In this document: in pieces, positions 1-8,519 of the stretch
Numbering within the stretch: position 1 is the first letter of the stretch
Layout of the letters: each line of letters begins with the position of its first letter
Origin: Candidatus Latescibacterota bacterium
GTDB lineage: Bacteria; Latescibacterota; UBA2968; GCA-2709665
DNA length: 31,011 nt
Assembly: GCA_012271065.1 (NCBI GenBank)
Contig: JAAXHE010000152.1
Location: 1-31,011, forward strand
Direction: 5' to 3'
Made by a program: the position numbers and the translations under genes
The notes under the pieces: generated by a model
Database searches by the model: none
What the model was told of the DNA's origin: nothing
Seen by the model: the letters and a program-made list of their open reading frames with translations, nothing else

Positions 1-185
1 ATATGGTGGGCAATGTCTGGGAGTGGGTGGACGGATGGTATGGAAACAACAGGAAACTCCGTGCAATATACGGTGGCTCGTGGCTCGATGACGAAAAGCG
101 GGCGAAATGCACCGGGGCAGGTTGGGCAGAACCCGATGATCGACGGTCGGACGTCGGGTTTCGCTGTGTGGTGGGAGCCGAATAG
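1..185 (+). CDS. C-terminal fragment of a formylglycine-generating-enzyme (SUMF1/FGE-sulfatase) domain protein
   Basis: Only the last ~60 residues are present; the gene begins before the window. The fragment opens with GNVWEWVDGWY, continues with YGGSW and ends with a VGFRCV segment. This is the classic order of the end of the FGE-sulfatase domain (GNVWEW, then GGSW, then GFR). Family members oxidise a sulfatase cysteine to formylglycine or serve as C-type-lectin-like domains in unrelated enzymes; which applies here cannot be told from the tail. It stops with TAG two bases before the next start, so it is probably co-transcribed with the HEAT-repeat gene. Domain call is firm, exact role is not. 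Confidence 0.85.
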   Translation, partial: MVGNVWEWVDGWYGNNRKLRAIYGGSWLDDEKRAKCTGAGWAEPDDRRSDVGFRCVVGAE

Positions 186-187
186 GG

Positions 188-1669
188 ATGCGTAACTCAA
201 AACGTCCGCGGACGCGGGCGGTCTGGCGGTATACCTGGTTCATTTTGTTCTGCGTCGGGGTCTGGAGTTGCGGCGTCAGTCGTCAGGAAATGGATCTGGC
301 CAAAAAAGACGCGCTGAACACGGTGCTGGGTCTCGTTCAGGACGGCGAGCTGGACGGCGCCCTGGTTGCGGAGGCTGTAACGGTTCTGGGCGGGTTGGAT
401 GGCGCGAACGTTCAATCGGCATTCCTGACCCTGTTGGGCCATCCCGACGAAATCGTGGTTCTGCGTGCGGTCGAAGCGCTTGGAAGACACAATGGTCCCG
501 GCGCCGTCGACGCGCTCAGGGGCGTTTTCGAGAATACCGAGAGCGCTTTCGTGAAAGTGGAGGTTGCGGCTGCGCTGGAACGTCTGAACCCGGAGACGAT
601 GAGTCCCTGGCTGGCGGAAACGCTCGGGAATGGCCGGATGAGCATGGTTCGTTCCAAGGCCGCCGCCGCATTCGGTCAACTGGGGAACCCGTCAGCTGTC
701 CCAGCGCTCAGGCGGGCGTTTGGAGAAGATCCGGACCCAGTTGTAAGATCTTCCGCGGCATTGGCGCTCGCCAGGCTTGCGGATCTGCAGAGTCTGCCCG
801 CCATTGCCGACACCCTGTTGAAAACCAGTCAGCTTTCCACCTCGCTGGTCATGGTGGAGGCTCTGGAGGAATTTGGAACCGCCGAGGCGATCGACCATCT
901 TGAAACGGTAGCGAAACAGACAACGTGGCAACATTCCCTGCGAATCCGCTGCCTGGAAGCGCTGGGAGGACTGTCCGCCAAGACGATCGGCGTGTACCTC
1001 AAAGAGCAGTTGCTGGAAGAAGGACACCCGATGAACCGGTTGCTGGCTGTGGACGGATTGGGATGGATTCAGGACTCAACTGCGGTGGAACTCCTGCGGT
1101 CGGCCTTCTACGGCCCCGAAAATCAACCGCTTCGGCTCAGCGCGGCGTGGTCCCTGGCCAGGCTCGGCCACGGGTTCGACATTTCGGAGGAACTGGAAAA
1201 AGACCTGAAGAGTATGCACCGTCCGTTTCGAAGGCGTGCCGCTGAGATCCTGGGGATCATCGCTGATGAACGACGGATCCCCGCATTAAGGGACGCGTTC
1301 TCCCAAAACAGGGAGTTTTCCGTTCGGCTGGCGGTTGTGCAGGCTCTGGGTAAAATCAGCACGGCCGAGTCGATCGAAGCACTTGTCTGGGCGTTCCATA
1401 AAGACACGTCGCTGGAAATCAGGGAACCCATAATTGATGCGCTTGGAAAGTTCGGGCTGCGAGAGGCGACTGAAGCGTTGAACGACATACTTGCACAGAA
1501 CGAAGAGGCCAGCCTTCAGGCGGCGGCTTTGAGGGGATTGGCGCAGTCCGGCGACCTGAAGCAGTTGAAGACGCTTCGCACCTTTCTGACAAACGCCGAA
1601 CCGGGCTTGCGCCTGGAAGCAGCCAGGGGAATCTTTGATCTCGCCCGAACGGAAATCCAGCAGGGTTGA
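188..1669 (+). CDS. HEAT-repeat (PBS lyase-type) lipoprotein or exported scaffold
   Basis: 493 residues. An Arg/Lys-rich start is followed by a hydrophobic stretch (about 13-27) ending in VWSC, so Cys28 is a plausible lipidation site, although Trp at -2 makes the lipobox imperfect. The rest is a tandem array of ~30-residue alpha-alpha repeats with recurring patterns such as VRSSAALALARLAD, LRLSAAWSLARLG, VRLAVVQALGKI and LQAAALRGLAQSGD, typical of HEAT/PBS-lyase repeats that form protein-binding solenoids. No catalytic motif is visible. The ATG lies 2 bp after the stop of the FGE-domain gene, which points to translational coupling and perhaps a shared extracytoplasmic function. Specific partner unknown. 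Confidence 0.85.
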   Translation: MRNSKRPRTRAVWRYTWFILFCVGVWSCGVSRQEMDLAKKDALNTVLGLVQDGELDGALVAEAVTVLGGLDGANVQSAFLTLLGHPDEIVVLRAVEALGRHNGPGAVDALRGVFENTESAFVKVEVAAALERLNPETMSPWLAETLGNGRMSMVRSKAAAAFGQLGNPSAVPALRRAFGEDPDPVVRSSAALALARLADLQSLPAIADTLLKTSQLSTSLVMVEALEEFGTAEAIDHLETVAKQTTWQHSLRIRCLEALGGLSAKTIGVYLKEQLLEEGHPMNRLLAVDGLGWIQDSTAVELLRSAFYGPENQPLRLSAAWSLARLGHGFDISEELEKDLKSMHRPFRRRAAEILGIIADERRIPALRDAFSQNREFSVRLAVVQALGKISTAESIEALVWAFHKDTSLEIREPIIDALGKFGLREATEALNDILAQNEEASLQAAALRGLAQSGDLKQLKTLRTFLTNAEPGLRLEAARGIFDLARTEIQQG

Positions 1670-1722
1670 ACCGGGCGTCATTAAATGCGCACATTCTGCG
1701 GTTTTCCCGTTGCGAAGGACAG

Positions 1723-2913
1723 ATGCATATACATTCCAAAATACCGTTCTGGTTGTTTGGGGTCTGTATCCTGATATCGACCGCATTGGCGCAGACCACT
1801 CCGGATATTGATTTCGACGGCAACGACGTAATCGATTTCGGGGATTTCATCCTCCTGGCGCAGGCATTCGGAACCGGAGACACGCAGTTTGACCTCAACG
1901 GAGACGGTGCCGTTGATCTGCAGGATTTTCTGATCTTCGCGCGTCTTTACGACAGAGCCCAGGTAACGGTGATGCACTCTCATGTGGATGAGGGTGTCGC
2001 CGTTGGTTCCGTCGATGTCTTCTCCGTACCAACACTTGGAAGCCAGCCCCGGGATATCGTGGTCGACGTTCTTGGCCGCGTCTGGTTCGCGGAAACGGGT
2101 GCAAACCAGATCGGTCGTTTCGATCCCTCAACCGAGACGTTTGTCGAATATCCGTTGCCGACCCCCGGTGGTCAACCGGCCCGTCTTGCCGTTGACGACC
2201 GCGGGGTCGTCTGGTTTACGGATATTGTTGCGAATGCGATTGGCCGGCTCGACCCGATTTCCGAGGAAGTCAGGATGTATTCCGTTCCTACCCCGGGAAG
2301 CCGGCCCAGCGGCCTGGTTTTCGACCGCAAGGGTTATCTCTGGTTCACACAGGAATCCGGCAACCAGATTGGCCGGCTCGATCCCGATCGCGGCACGTTC
2401 GAAGAGTATCCCGTGTTCACGTCATCCGCTGGTCTGGACGAGATACTGATCGATAGCGAAGGCATTCTCGTGTTTTCGGAACGCGCCGTCGGAAAGTTCG
2501 GACGGATGAATCCGGAAACAAAAGAGATTGCGGAGATCGAGATACCCATCCAGGATCTGACGATAAAGCAGTTCGTGTTGGATGACGGAGATCAGATCTG
2601 GTTTGCTGCGAATTCGTACCAATTGCACATGTGGGACCTTCTGGCGACGGGGAACTTCGCGAGTTACATCCTGCCCGAAGTTGGCCCGGATCCATCCTCG
2701 CTGTCCGTTGACCTTAACGGGCGAATCTGGTACGCGGCCGATCAGTCCAGGTATTTCGCCAGATACGATCCGGAGGCTTCCAGCATCAGGATTCTTGAAC
2801 TGCCCGTTGCGGTATCGGGAGTGGGACGGCTGACTGTGGACCGGCTGGGAAAGATCTGGTTTACTGATCCTACCGGCAACAGGATCGGAAGCGTGGAGGA
2901 CATCGGTCCTTGA
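1723..2913 (+). CDS. Exported dockerin-like plus Vgb/streptogramin-lyase-like beta-propeller protein
   Basis: 396 residues from the ATG at 1723, which has a GAAGGA ribosome site just upstream; an in-frame TTG at 1666 overlaps the previous gene and is less likely. Residues 1-24 form a signal peptide ending ALAQ. Residues ~28-75 carry two calcium-loop repeats (DFDGNDVIDFGDF and DLNGDGAVDLQDF) as in type I dockerins. From ~85 on there are about six propeller blades with the recurring pattern [VLI]WF-x(5-6)-N-x-IGR-[FL]-DP and PTPG linkers, as in virginiamycin B lyase-like and NHL propellers. I could not identify the Vgb catalytic residues, so a binding rather than a lyase role is quite possible. 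Likely periplasmic or extracellular. Confidence 0.85.
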   Translation: MHIHSKIPFWLFGVCILISTALAQTTPDIDFDGNDVIDFGDFILLAQAFGTGDTQFDLNGDGAVDLQDFLIFARLYDRAQVTVMHSHVDEGVAVGSVDVFSVPTLGSQPRDIVVDVLGRVWFAETGANQIGRFDPSTETFVEYPLPTPGGQPARLAVDDRGVVWFTDIVANAIGRLDPISEEVRMYSVPTPGSRPSGLVFDRKGYLWFTQESGNQIGRLDPDRGTFEEYPVFTSSAGLDEILIDSEGILVFSERAVGKFGRMNPETKEIAEIEIPIQDLTIKQFVLDDGDQIWFAANSYQLHMWDLLATGNFASYILPEVGPDPSSLSVDLNGRIWYAADQSRYFARYDPEASSIRILELPVAVSGVGRLTVDRLGKIWFTDPTGNRIGSVEDIGP

Positions 2914-2932
2914 ATCGTCTGTCTCATTGCCC

Positions 2933-2988
2933 GACGTATACGTCTCAATCTTCGGGATTGCGGCGTTTTTTTTTGTCACAAATCCCGA
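2933..2988. repeat. 12-bp palindrome followed by an inverted repeat flanking a T-tract
   Basis: Positions 2933-2944 read gacgtatacgtc, a perfect palindrome. Just after it, tcgggatt (2952-2959) and aatcccga (2981-2988) are perfect inverted repeats enclosing a loop that contains nine T residues. The T-run sits inside the loop rather than after the stem, so this is not a textbook terminator, but it lies 20-75 bases after the propeller gene and may end that transcript or act as an operator for the downstream importer. Confidence 0.4.
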
Positions 2989-3004
2989 TTACCATCGAAA
3001 GAAA

Positions 3005-3033
3005 TTGACATGGTGGGGTCGCTTCGGTACCAT
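3005..3033 (+). promoter_or_regulatory. Sigma70-type promoter for the ABC importer operon
   Basis: TTGACA at 3005-3010 (perfect -35), a 17-bp spacer, and TACCAT at 3028-3033 (4/6 to the -10 consensus). The predicted transcript would start near 3040, about 50 bases before the GTG start of the binding-protein gene. Confidence 0.55.
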
Positions 3034-3090
3034 TCCGGCCGACGCCGCGCGCGCGAAGCCAACACCTGAGTCAAGGCGAGTCAACCAGCC

Positions 3091-4509
3091 GTGAAGATCC
3101 GCATTCTACCGTTGTTCTGCTTCTGTATACTCATTCCCGCCGCAACACCGGCCGCGACAGATCGGCTGGTCCTGATCTCACCGCATCCGGACGGCGTACA
3201 GAATGAGTTTGAGACGGCTTTCAGATCCCACTATTCCAGGCTGACCGGCAGGGAGGTCGTCCTGGAATGGCTTGACGTCGGGGGCGGCACGAGCTCGATT
3301 CTGAGATATATCAAATCGGAATTCCGCCGCGCGCCGGATGGGATCGGTATCGATGTCTTTTTCGGCGGCGGCATGGACCCATTTATGGAAATCGCCGATA
3401 TGGGCCTCTGCTCGGCTCATCGCCTGCCAGAGGCCGTTCTGGATCGATTGCCACAAAAAATCGGAGGCGTACCGCTGTACGATCCGGACTATCGCTGGTA
3501 CGGCGCCACCCTGGCCGGTTTCGGAATCGTGTACAACAGGGCCGTCCTCGACCTCGTGAATCTGCCGGTCCCACGGACGTGGGCTGACCTGGGAGATCCG
3601 GCGTTGTATTCATGGGTTGGGTCGGGAGATCCCAGAAGCAGCGGAAGTGTGCACATGGCCTATGAGTTGATCCTGCAGGCATATGGCTGGGAGCGGGGCT
3701 GGGAGGTCATCACAACAATGGGGGCCAATGTCCGCAACTTCACCTCAGGCGGCTCCCAGGCGCCCAAGGACGTCGCGGCTGGCGAGGTGGCCTACGGTCT
3801 GTCCATTGACTTTTACGCCTGGGCCCAGGTCGGCCAGGTTGGAGAAGAATATATCGGATTCACGATGCCCGACAACCTGACCGTCGTCAATCCTGACGGG
3901 GTGGCCATCCTGAAAGGCGCATCCAACATGCAGACGGCACAGAGTTTCGTCGATTTCGTCATGTCGGATTCAGGCCAGAAACTCTGGTTTCTGAAGAGAG
4001 GCGCGGCGGGCGGCCCCGTGGAAACCGCTCTGAACCGGTTTACGGTATTGCCCGACCTCTATCGGCGGTTCCGTGATCAGGCCGCCGTTTCGCTGAACCC
4101 GTTCGAGTGGAAATCGGAGCTCGTCTATGACTCCGAAAAGGCGTCAACCCGATGGCGCGTGTTAAACGACCTGATCGGCGTCATGGTGATTGATTCCCAC
4201 CAGAAGCTTCAAGACGCCTGGAAAACGGCGATTGCAGAAGGCGTGACACCTGATCGTGTTCGGCGCCTCTCAAGAGTACCTGTCAACGAAGAAGCCTGCG
4301 GTCGCCTTGGCGCGCGTTGGCGGGATGCCGAGCTGCGCAACAGGACCCTGGCTTCCTGGACGGAATTCGCTCGGAACAAATACGGGTCTGTGCAGCCTCC
4401 GTTTCGAACGCGTCTTCTGGACTGGCTGACATTCCTGTTCCCGTTGGGCCTTGCAGGCTCCATGGTGATCTACCTGGCTAAAATATCTCTTCCCCCGTTT
4501 CGACGATAA
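3091..4509 (+). CDS. ABC importer substrate-binding protein (Fe3+/polyamine type) with C-terminal membrane helix
   Basis: 472 residues, GTG start. Residues 1-21 are a signal peptide (hydrophobic core PLFCFCILIPA, then ATPAAT). The body matches the family 1/6 extracellular binding proteins related to FbpA/AfuA: 'VLISPHPD' near the start, a 'VDVFFGGG'-like core strand, 'GIVYNRAVL' and 'PRTWADLGDP', and 'VNPDGVAILKGA..AQSFVDFVMS' near the end of lobe II. Such proteins bring ferric iron, spermidine, phosphonates or similar ligands to an ABC permease; the ligand is not determined here. Unusually, residues ~445-466 (LTFLFPLGLAGSMVIYLAKI) form a hydrophobic helix followed by a basic tail, so the protein may be anchored by its C terminus. 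It precedes the ATPase and permease genes in one operon. Confidence 0.88.
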   Translation: MKIRILPLFCFCILIPAATPAATDRLVLISPHPDGVQNEFETAFRSHYSRLTGREVVLEWLDVGGGTSSILRYIKSEFRRAPDGIGIDVFFGGGMDPFMEIADMGLCSAHRLPEAVLDRLPQKIGGVPLYDPDYRWYGATLAGFGIVYNRAVLDLVNLPVPRTWADLGDPALYSWVGSGDPRSSGSVHMAYELILQAYGWERGWEVITTMGANVRNFTSGGSQAPKDVAAGEVAYGLSIDFYAWAQVGQVGEEYIGFTMPDNLTVVNPDGVAILKGASNMQTAQSFVDFVMSDSGQKLWFLKRGAAGGPVETALNRFTVLPDLYRRFRDQAAVSLNPFEWKSELVYDSEKASTRWRVLNDLIGVMVIDSHQKLQDAWKTAIAEGVTPDRVRRLSRVPVNEEACGRLGARWRDAELRNRTLASWTEFARNKYGSVQPPFRTRLLDWLTFLFPLGLAGSMVIYLAKISLPPFRR

Positions 4510-4558
4510 CTCATTCCTGGCGGCGGCAGTCGTCCACTTGATTGACTGAGGGCGTTCG

Positions 4559-5647
4559 ATGGTTCGCGTTCGTCTGAAGGATGTTACAAAACGATTCGGC
4601 AGTGTCGTCGCGGTAGAATCCGTCGATCTCGAAATCGAAAACGGCGAATTCTTCTTTCTGCTCGGACCGTCCGGATGCGGCAAGACCACGTTGTTGAGAA
4701 CAGTCGCCGGTTTCTACAAGCCGGAACGAGGCCGCGTGTTCTTTGACGATCGGGACGTTACCGAAGTACCGCCCGAAAAGCGGAACACGGGAATGGTCTT
4801 CCAGAACTACGCGCTATGGCCCCATATGACCGTCTGGCAGAACGTGGAGTACGGCCTTTCCATGCGCGACATAGCCCACGGCAACCGCACTGATCGTGTC
4901 CGGCGGGCGTTACAGATGGTGAGAATGGAAGCCTACCGGGACCGGTCCCCCAACCAGCTGTCAGGCGGACAACAGCAGCGGGTGGCGCTCGCTCGGGCCC
5001 TGGTGATCGAACCCGATGTGGTGTTGCTGGATGAACCGCTCTCCAATCTCGACGCCCGGCTGCGGCTGGAGATGCGGGAACAGATCCAGGCCCTGCACCG
5101 AAGCCTCGGGATCACCATGATCTATGTCACGCACGACCAGAAAGAGGCGCTGGCGATGGCCAGCCGCGTCGCCGTTATGCGGGCGGGGCGGGTCGTGCAG
5201 TCCGGTTCCCCCAGGACCTTGTATTCGCAGCCGGCCAACCGGTTTGTCGCGGACTTCATCGGTGAAATTAACCTGATTTCGGGCAAGGTCATCGCGCTGG
5301 ACGAGAGAATCGGGGTGGAGACGCCGGTGGGGATTCTGTACGGCCGCCCGGGCTACGACGGCATCCGGAAAGACGACCGCGTATTGTGCGCCATTCGCCC
5401 CGAGGCCATGGAATTCGTCGCGGGCACGCCGGGCGAGGCGGACCATCTCGTAACGGGGACGGTCCGGAACGCGATATACCTGGGCGAGATGGAACAGTAT
5501 GTCGTGGACCTTCCGGACGGAACACAGGTGAAACTCGTGGACAGCCATCCGCTGATTCAGAAAGCCATTCCGGGCGACCGCGTGCGTATCCGGTTCGCCC
5601 GGGACGCGATTTCCATACTACGGGACGATGGTGAAGACACTGCTTGA
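4559..5647 (+). CDS. ABC importer ATPase (FbpC/PotA-like, CUT1-type with TOBE domain)
   Basis: 362 residues. All nucleotide-binding motifs are intact: Walker A GPSGCGKTT (36-44), Q-loop Gln82, signature LSGGQ (134-138), Walker B VVLLDEP with Asp158 and Glu159, D-loop SNLD, and switch His192 (YVTHDQ). The C-terminal ~120 residues, with 'FIGEINLISGKV' and 'CAIRPEAMEF', are a TOBE regulatory/substrate-sensing domain. It energises import by the binding protein encoded 49 bp upstream. Its last 20 bp overlap the start of the permease gene, which implies translational coupling. The family moves ferric iron, spermidine, thiamine or sugars; the partner binding protein favours the iron/polyamine group. 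Confidence 0.93.
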   Translation: MVRVRLKDVTKRFGSVVAVESVDLEIENGEFFFLLGPSGCGKTTLLRTVAGFYKPERGRVFFDDRDVTEVPPEKRNTGMVFQNYALWPHMTVWQNVEYGLSMRDIAHGNRTDRVRRALQMVRMEAYRDRSPNQLSGGQQQRVALARALVIEPDVVLLDEPLSNLDARLRLEMREQIQALHRSLGITMIYVTHDQKEALAMASRVAVMRAGRVVQSGSPRTLYSQPANRFVADFIGEINLISGKVIALDERIGVETPVGILYGRPGYDGIRKDDRVLCAIRPEAMEFVAGTPGEADHLVTGTVRNAIYLGEMEQYVVDLPDGTQVKLVDSHPLIQKAIPGDRVRIRFARDAISILRDDGEDTA

Positions 5648-7325
5648 TCGTTACGACCTGACCTGGTCCAGGATCCTCTTTCTGGCGGGATTGTCTGCCT
5701 TTTTTGTCTTTTTTCTGTTCTATCCGCTGTGGTACGCCGTTGTGCGTGCACTGTGGGTGAACGGCGAAATCTCGCTCGTATTCTTCGAGCTGATGGCAGG
5801 CAATCCGGTCTACAAGGAGATGATTCTGAACAGCTTCCGCCTTGGCATGTTCACCACGATCGCAACGACACTCCTGAGCCTGCCCATCGCATTCCTGCTG
5901 GTACGGTATGACTTCAAGGGCAAGAACGTCCTTAACGGTCTGATCCTGGTACCCATGGTCCTCCCGCCGTTCGTGGGCGCCATCGGGATGAAACAGATGT
6001 TCGCCCGCTTCGGATCCATCAACCTTCTGCTGCTGGAACTGGGAATCGTCGACCAACCGATCGATTGGTTCGGCGGCGGGTTTACCGGCGTGGTCATTCT
6101 GCAGGTGTTGCACCTCTATCCCATTATGTTCCTTAACGTGGCAGCGGCGCTGGCGAATATCGACCCCAGCCTCGAAGAGGCCGCCCGCAATATGGGGGCC
6201 CGCGGATTCAGGCTGTTTCGAAGCGTAACCTTTCCGCTGATGTTGCCGGGCTATTTCGCGGGTGCGATCATCGTCTTCATCTGGGCGTTTACGGACCTGG
6301 GAACACCACTGATTTTCAACTATCGCCAGGTCGTGATGGTCGAGATCTTCAATGCAATTTCAGATATCAACGAAAATCCCATGGCGTATGCGCTCGTGGT
6401 GTTTCTCCTATTGCTCACCTTGTTGTTTTTCTACCTGTCCAAGCTGATGCTGGGTAAAAGGCAGTACGATACGGTCGCGCGGGGACACGTCGGATCCGCT
6501 ACCCGCCGGGCGTCGCCAGGGATGACCGCGTTTATCTATTCGGTTATGATTTCACTGACAGCCATCGCGCTGATCCCTCACTTGAGCGTATTCCTGACAT
6601 CGATCTCCGAGCGTTGGTTCATGGCGATCTGGCCGCAGGAAATTACGGGAAAGTACTACCCGCTCGTCTATCGACATCCAATCGCGGGCCCCAGCATAAC
6701 AATGAGCCTGATGCTGAGTTCTTTAAGTACAATTTGCGACGTGGTACTTGGCATATCCATTGCCTATCTGCTTGCCCGCACCCGGGTCCCGTTCAGAGGC
6801 GCGCTGGACGCCGTCGCGATGCTGCCCCTGGCCCTGCCGGGCCCGGTACTGGCTTTCGGGTATCTCGCCGGGTATTCCGGAACATTGCTGGACGCGAGAC
6901 ACAATCCCGTACCCCTGCTGGTGATCGCGTACGCGGTGAGGCGGCTGCCATATATGGTCAGATCGGCCTACGCCGGATTCCAGCAAACGAGCGTCTCCCT
7001 TGAAGAAGCGGCCAGGAATATGGGTGCTTCGCCCCTGCGCGCCACCCTGCAGATTACCTTTCCGCTCATCCTCGCCAATCTGGTCGCCGGAGCCATTCTC
7101 TGCTTTTCCTTTGCCATGCTGGAAGTCAGCGACAGTCTGATACTTGCGTTGAAGGCGCAATATTACCCCATTACCAAGGCCATCTATGCACTGATGGGCA
7201 GGATTGCGGATGGCCCGTTCATTGCCAGCGCGATGGGCATGCTGGGCATGCTGCTACTCATGCTCAGCCTCTTTCTGGCCGGACGGTTCCTGGGCAGGCG
7301 AATGGGAGAACTTTTCCGCGCGTAG
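5628..7325 (+). CDS. ABC importer permease, two fused transmembrane domains (FbpB-like)
   Basis: 565 residues with about twelve hydrophobic segments arranged as two homologous halves. Each half has its own cytoplasmic EAA loop: EEAARNMGARGFRLFRSVTF in the first and EEAARNMGASPLRATLQITF in the second, both followed by a P-L-x-LP/LA type helix start. One polypeptide thus supplies both membrane domains, as in ferric-iron FbpB and related permeases, instead of two separate genes. The ATG overlaps the ATPase gene by 20 bp; a GTG directly after it is an alternative start. With the single ATPase gene upstream the complex would be binding protein, fused permease and an ATPase dimer. Confidence 0.93.
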   Translation: MVKTLLDRYDLTWSRILFLAGLSAFFVFFLFYPLWYAVVRALWVNGEISLVFFELMAGNPVYKEMILNSFRLGMFTTIATTLLSLPIAFLLVRYDFKGKNVLNGLILVPMVLPPFVGAIGMKQMFARFGSINLLLLELGIVDQPIDWFGGGFTGVVILQVLHLYPIMFLNVAAALANIDPSLEEAARNMGARGFRLFRSVTFPLMLPGYFAGAIIVFIWAFTDLGTPLIFNYRQVVMVEIFNAISDINENPMAYALVVFLLLLTLLFFYLSKLMLGKRQYDTVARGHVGSATRRASPGMTAFIYSVMISLTAIALIPHLSVFLTSISERWFMAIWPQEITGKYYPLVYRHPIAGPSITMSLMLSSLSTICDVVLGISIAYLLARTRVPFRGALDAVAMLPLALPGPVLAFGYLAGYSGTLLDARHNPVPLLVIAYAVRRLPYMVRSAYAGFQQTSVSLEEAARNMGASPLRATLQITFPLILANLVAGAILCFSFAMLEVSDSLILALKAQYYPITKAIYALMGRIADGPFIASAMGMLGMLLLMLSLFLAGRFLGRRMGELFRA

Positions 7326-7523
7326 GATCGCGTCAGGAAATGGCAGAAGCAAGGTGCGAGACGGGAGATCCTGGAAGAGGGAAAGCGCGAAAGACTTACG
7401 GGGAACGGTGCGGCCTTCTACTGTCTCACGTCTCCACTCTCACCGACTTTTGTCAACGCATCAATTCTCCTGCCAGGAGTCGTCAGACGGTCAGGTTGAA
7501 CAATAAGTGGGAGAACATCGAAG

Positions 7524-8459
7524 ATGGTCTACATCGCTGTAGTTGTCCTGTTGATGCTCGCGGTTATCTTCACTCTGACGCGAGAACGGGGAACACGCGG
7601 CAGAGAGACTTCCGAAGGAGACGATGCACTGGCCGCAGATATGGCGGACCTGGTGATCGAAGGCCGCACGGAATTCCTGCCGGCTGCCAGCCAACCGGTA
7701 TTGGGCGGTGCGCTTCGCGAATTGCTGGACCGCCTGGGGATAGATGCAGAGCAGGTACTGGTCAATCGTGGCTTTGCGCACGGCCCGGGAGCGATCAGGA
7801 CGGATGACGAAAGCACCCGGAAACTGAGGTTGTTTGATCCTGCTGAAGACATGATGCAGATTGTAGAACGGGCATTGCTCGTGGGGATTCAGTTGGCGCG
7901 CGCCGACGATGACTACGCCGGCGTGGGCGATGACCACCTGGACCTGGAAGCGCTGGTACGCAAAGCCGAAGCCATTGAAATGGATCTGTTCGGAGACGGG
8001 AAGCGCGACCGCTACGTATTCTATGGGAAGGCTGCGCTGGTTCTGCAGGATATGCTACAGGATGAAAGGGAGGACGCGCGAAGGGAAGTCCTTCGAGGGC
8101 TGCTGGAGATGGTCGACGCCCGGATCAATGCCTTCCAGGAGGAACTGGAAAGGTCGATGGCGTACATCCCCGAGCCGGATACGTTGAGGTGGGGCGACAG
8201 GAGAGATCGACAGTTGTATTATTTCAAGATGGGCGTAACGAATTCCCTGAGACGAAGCGGACAACTGGAGAGCCTGGTACATCTCTACCGGTACCGGGGG
8301 GTAAATTACGACGTCCTGGAAGCATATGACCTGGCGGCGCAGGAGTGTCCGCAGCTCTTCGCGGCAGATGTAATCGGCATCGACGGATTGCTGCAGATGG
8401 GAACCGGAGAGGTCAGGGCGCTTGCCCGGCAAGCGCTTCCGGAGGGCGGAAGGCGTTAG
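7524..8459 (+). CDS. Unrecognised membrane-anchored acidic helical protein
   Basis: 311 residues, not assigned to a family. The start is well supported by GTGGGAG about ten bases upstream. Residues ~2-18 (VYIAVVVLLMLAVIFTL) form one membrane helix followed by arginines, so the rest probably lies on one side of the membrane. The remainder is acidic and mostly helical, with a segment LGGALRELLDRLGIDAEQV and a more conserved-looking end, 'LRWGDRRDRQLYYFKMGVTNSLRRSGQLESLVHLYRYRGVNYDVLE'-type, which is rich in aromatic and basic residues. It lies 198 bp after the importer permease on the same strand and ends just before a strong terminator, so it may be the last gene of that operon or have its own promoter. 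Confidence 0.75.
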   Translation: MVYIAVVVLLMLAVIFTLTRERGTRGRETSEGDDALAADMADLVIEGRTEFLPAASQPVLGGALRELLDRLGIDAEQVLVNRGFAHGPGAIRTDDESTRKLRLFDPAEDMMQIVERALLVGIQLARADDDYAGVGDDHLDLEALVRKAEAIEMDLFGDGKRDRYVFYGKAALVLQDMLQDEREDARREVLRGLLEMVDARINAFQEELERSMAYIPEPDTLRWGDRRDRQLYYFKMGVTNSLRRSGQLESLVHLYRYRGVNYDVLEAYDLAAQECPQLFAADVIGIDGLLQMGTGEVRALARQALPEGGRR

Positions 8460-8485
8460 CGTCGTGACTCGGAGGAGATTGACCG

Positions 8486-8512
8486 AAGCCGCCACGCGTT
8501 GCGTGGCGGCTT
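8486..8512. terminator. Bidirectional rho-independent terminator
   Basis: A perfect 12-bp stem (8486-8497 with 8501-8512) closed by a 3-base loop gtt, GC-rich and ending in ctttcgtattct on the + strand. It sits between the convergent genes ending at 8459 (+) and 8520 (-), so it probably ends both transcripts; the + strand orientation has the better T-rich tail. Confidence 0.8.
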
Positions 8513-8519
8513 TCGTATT

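Noticed and set aside
5289..6113. Minus-strand open frame spanning the ATPase/permease junction
   Set aside because: Low-complexity, charged translation over two well supported importer genes on the opposite strand.
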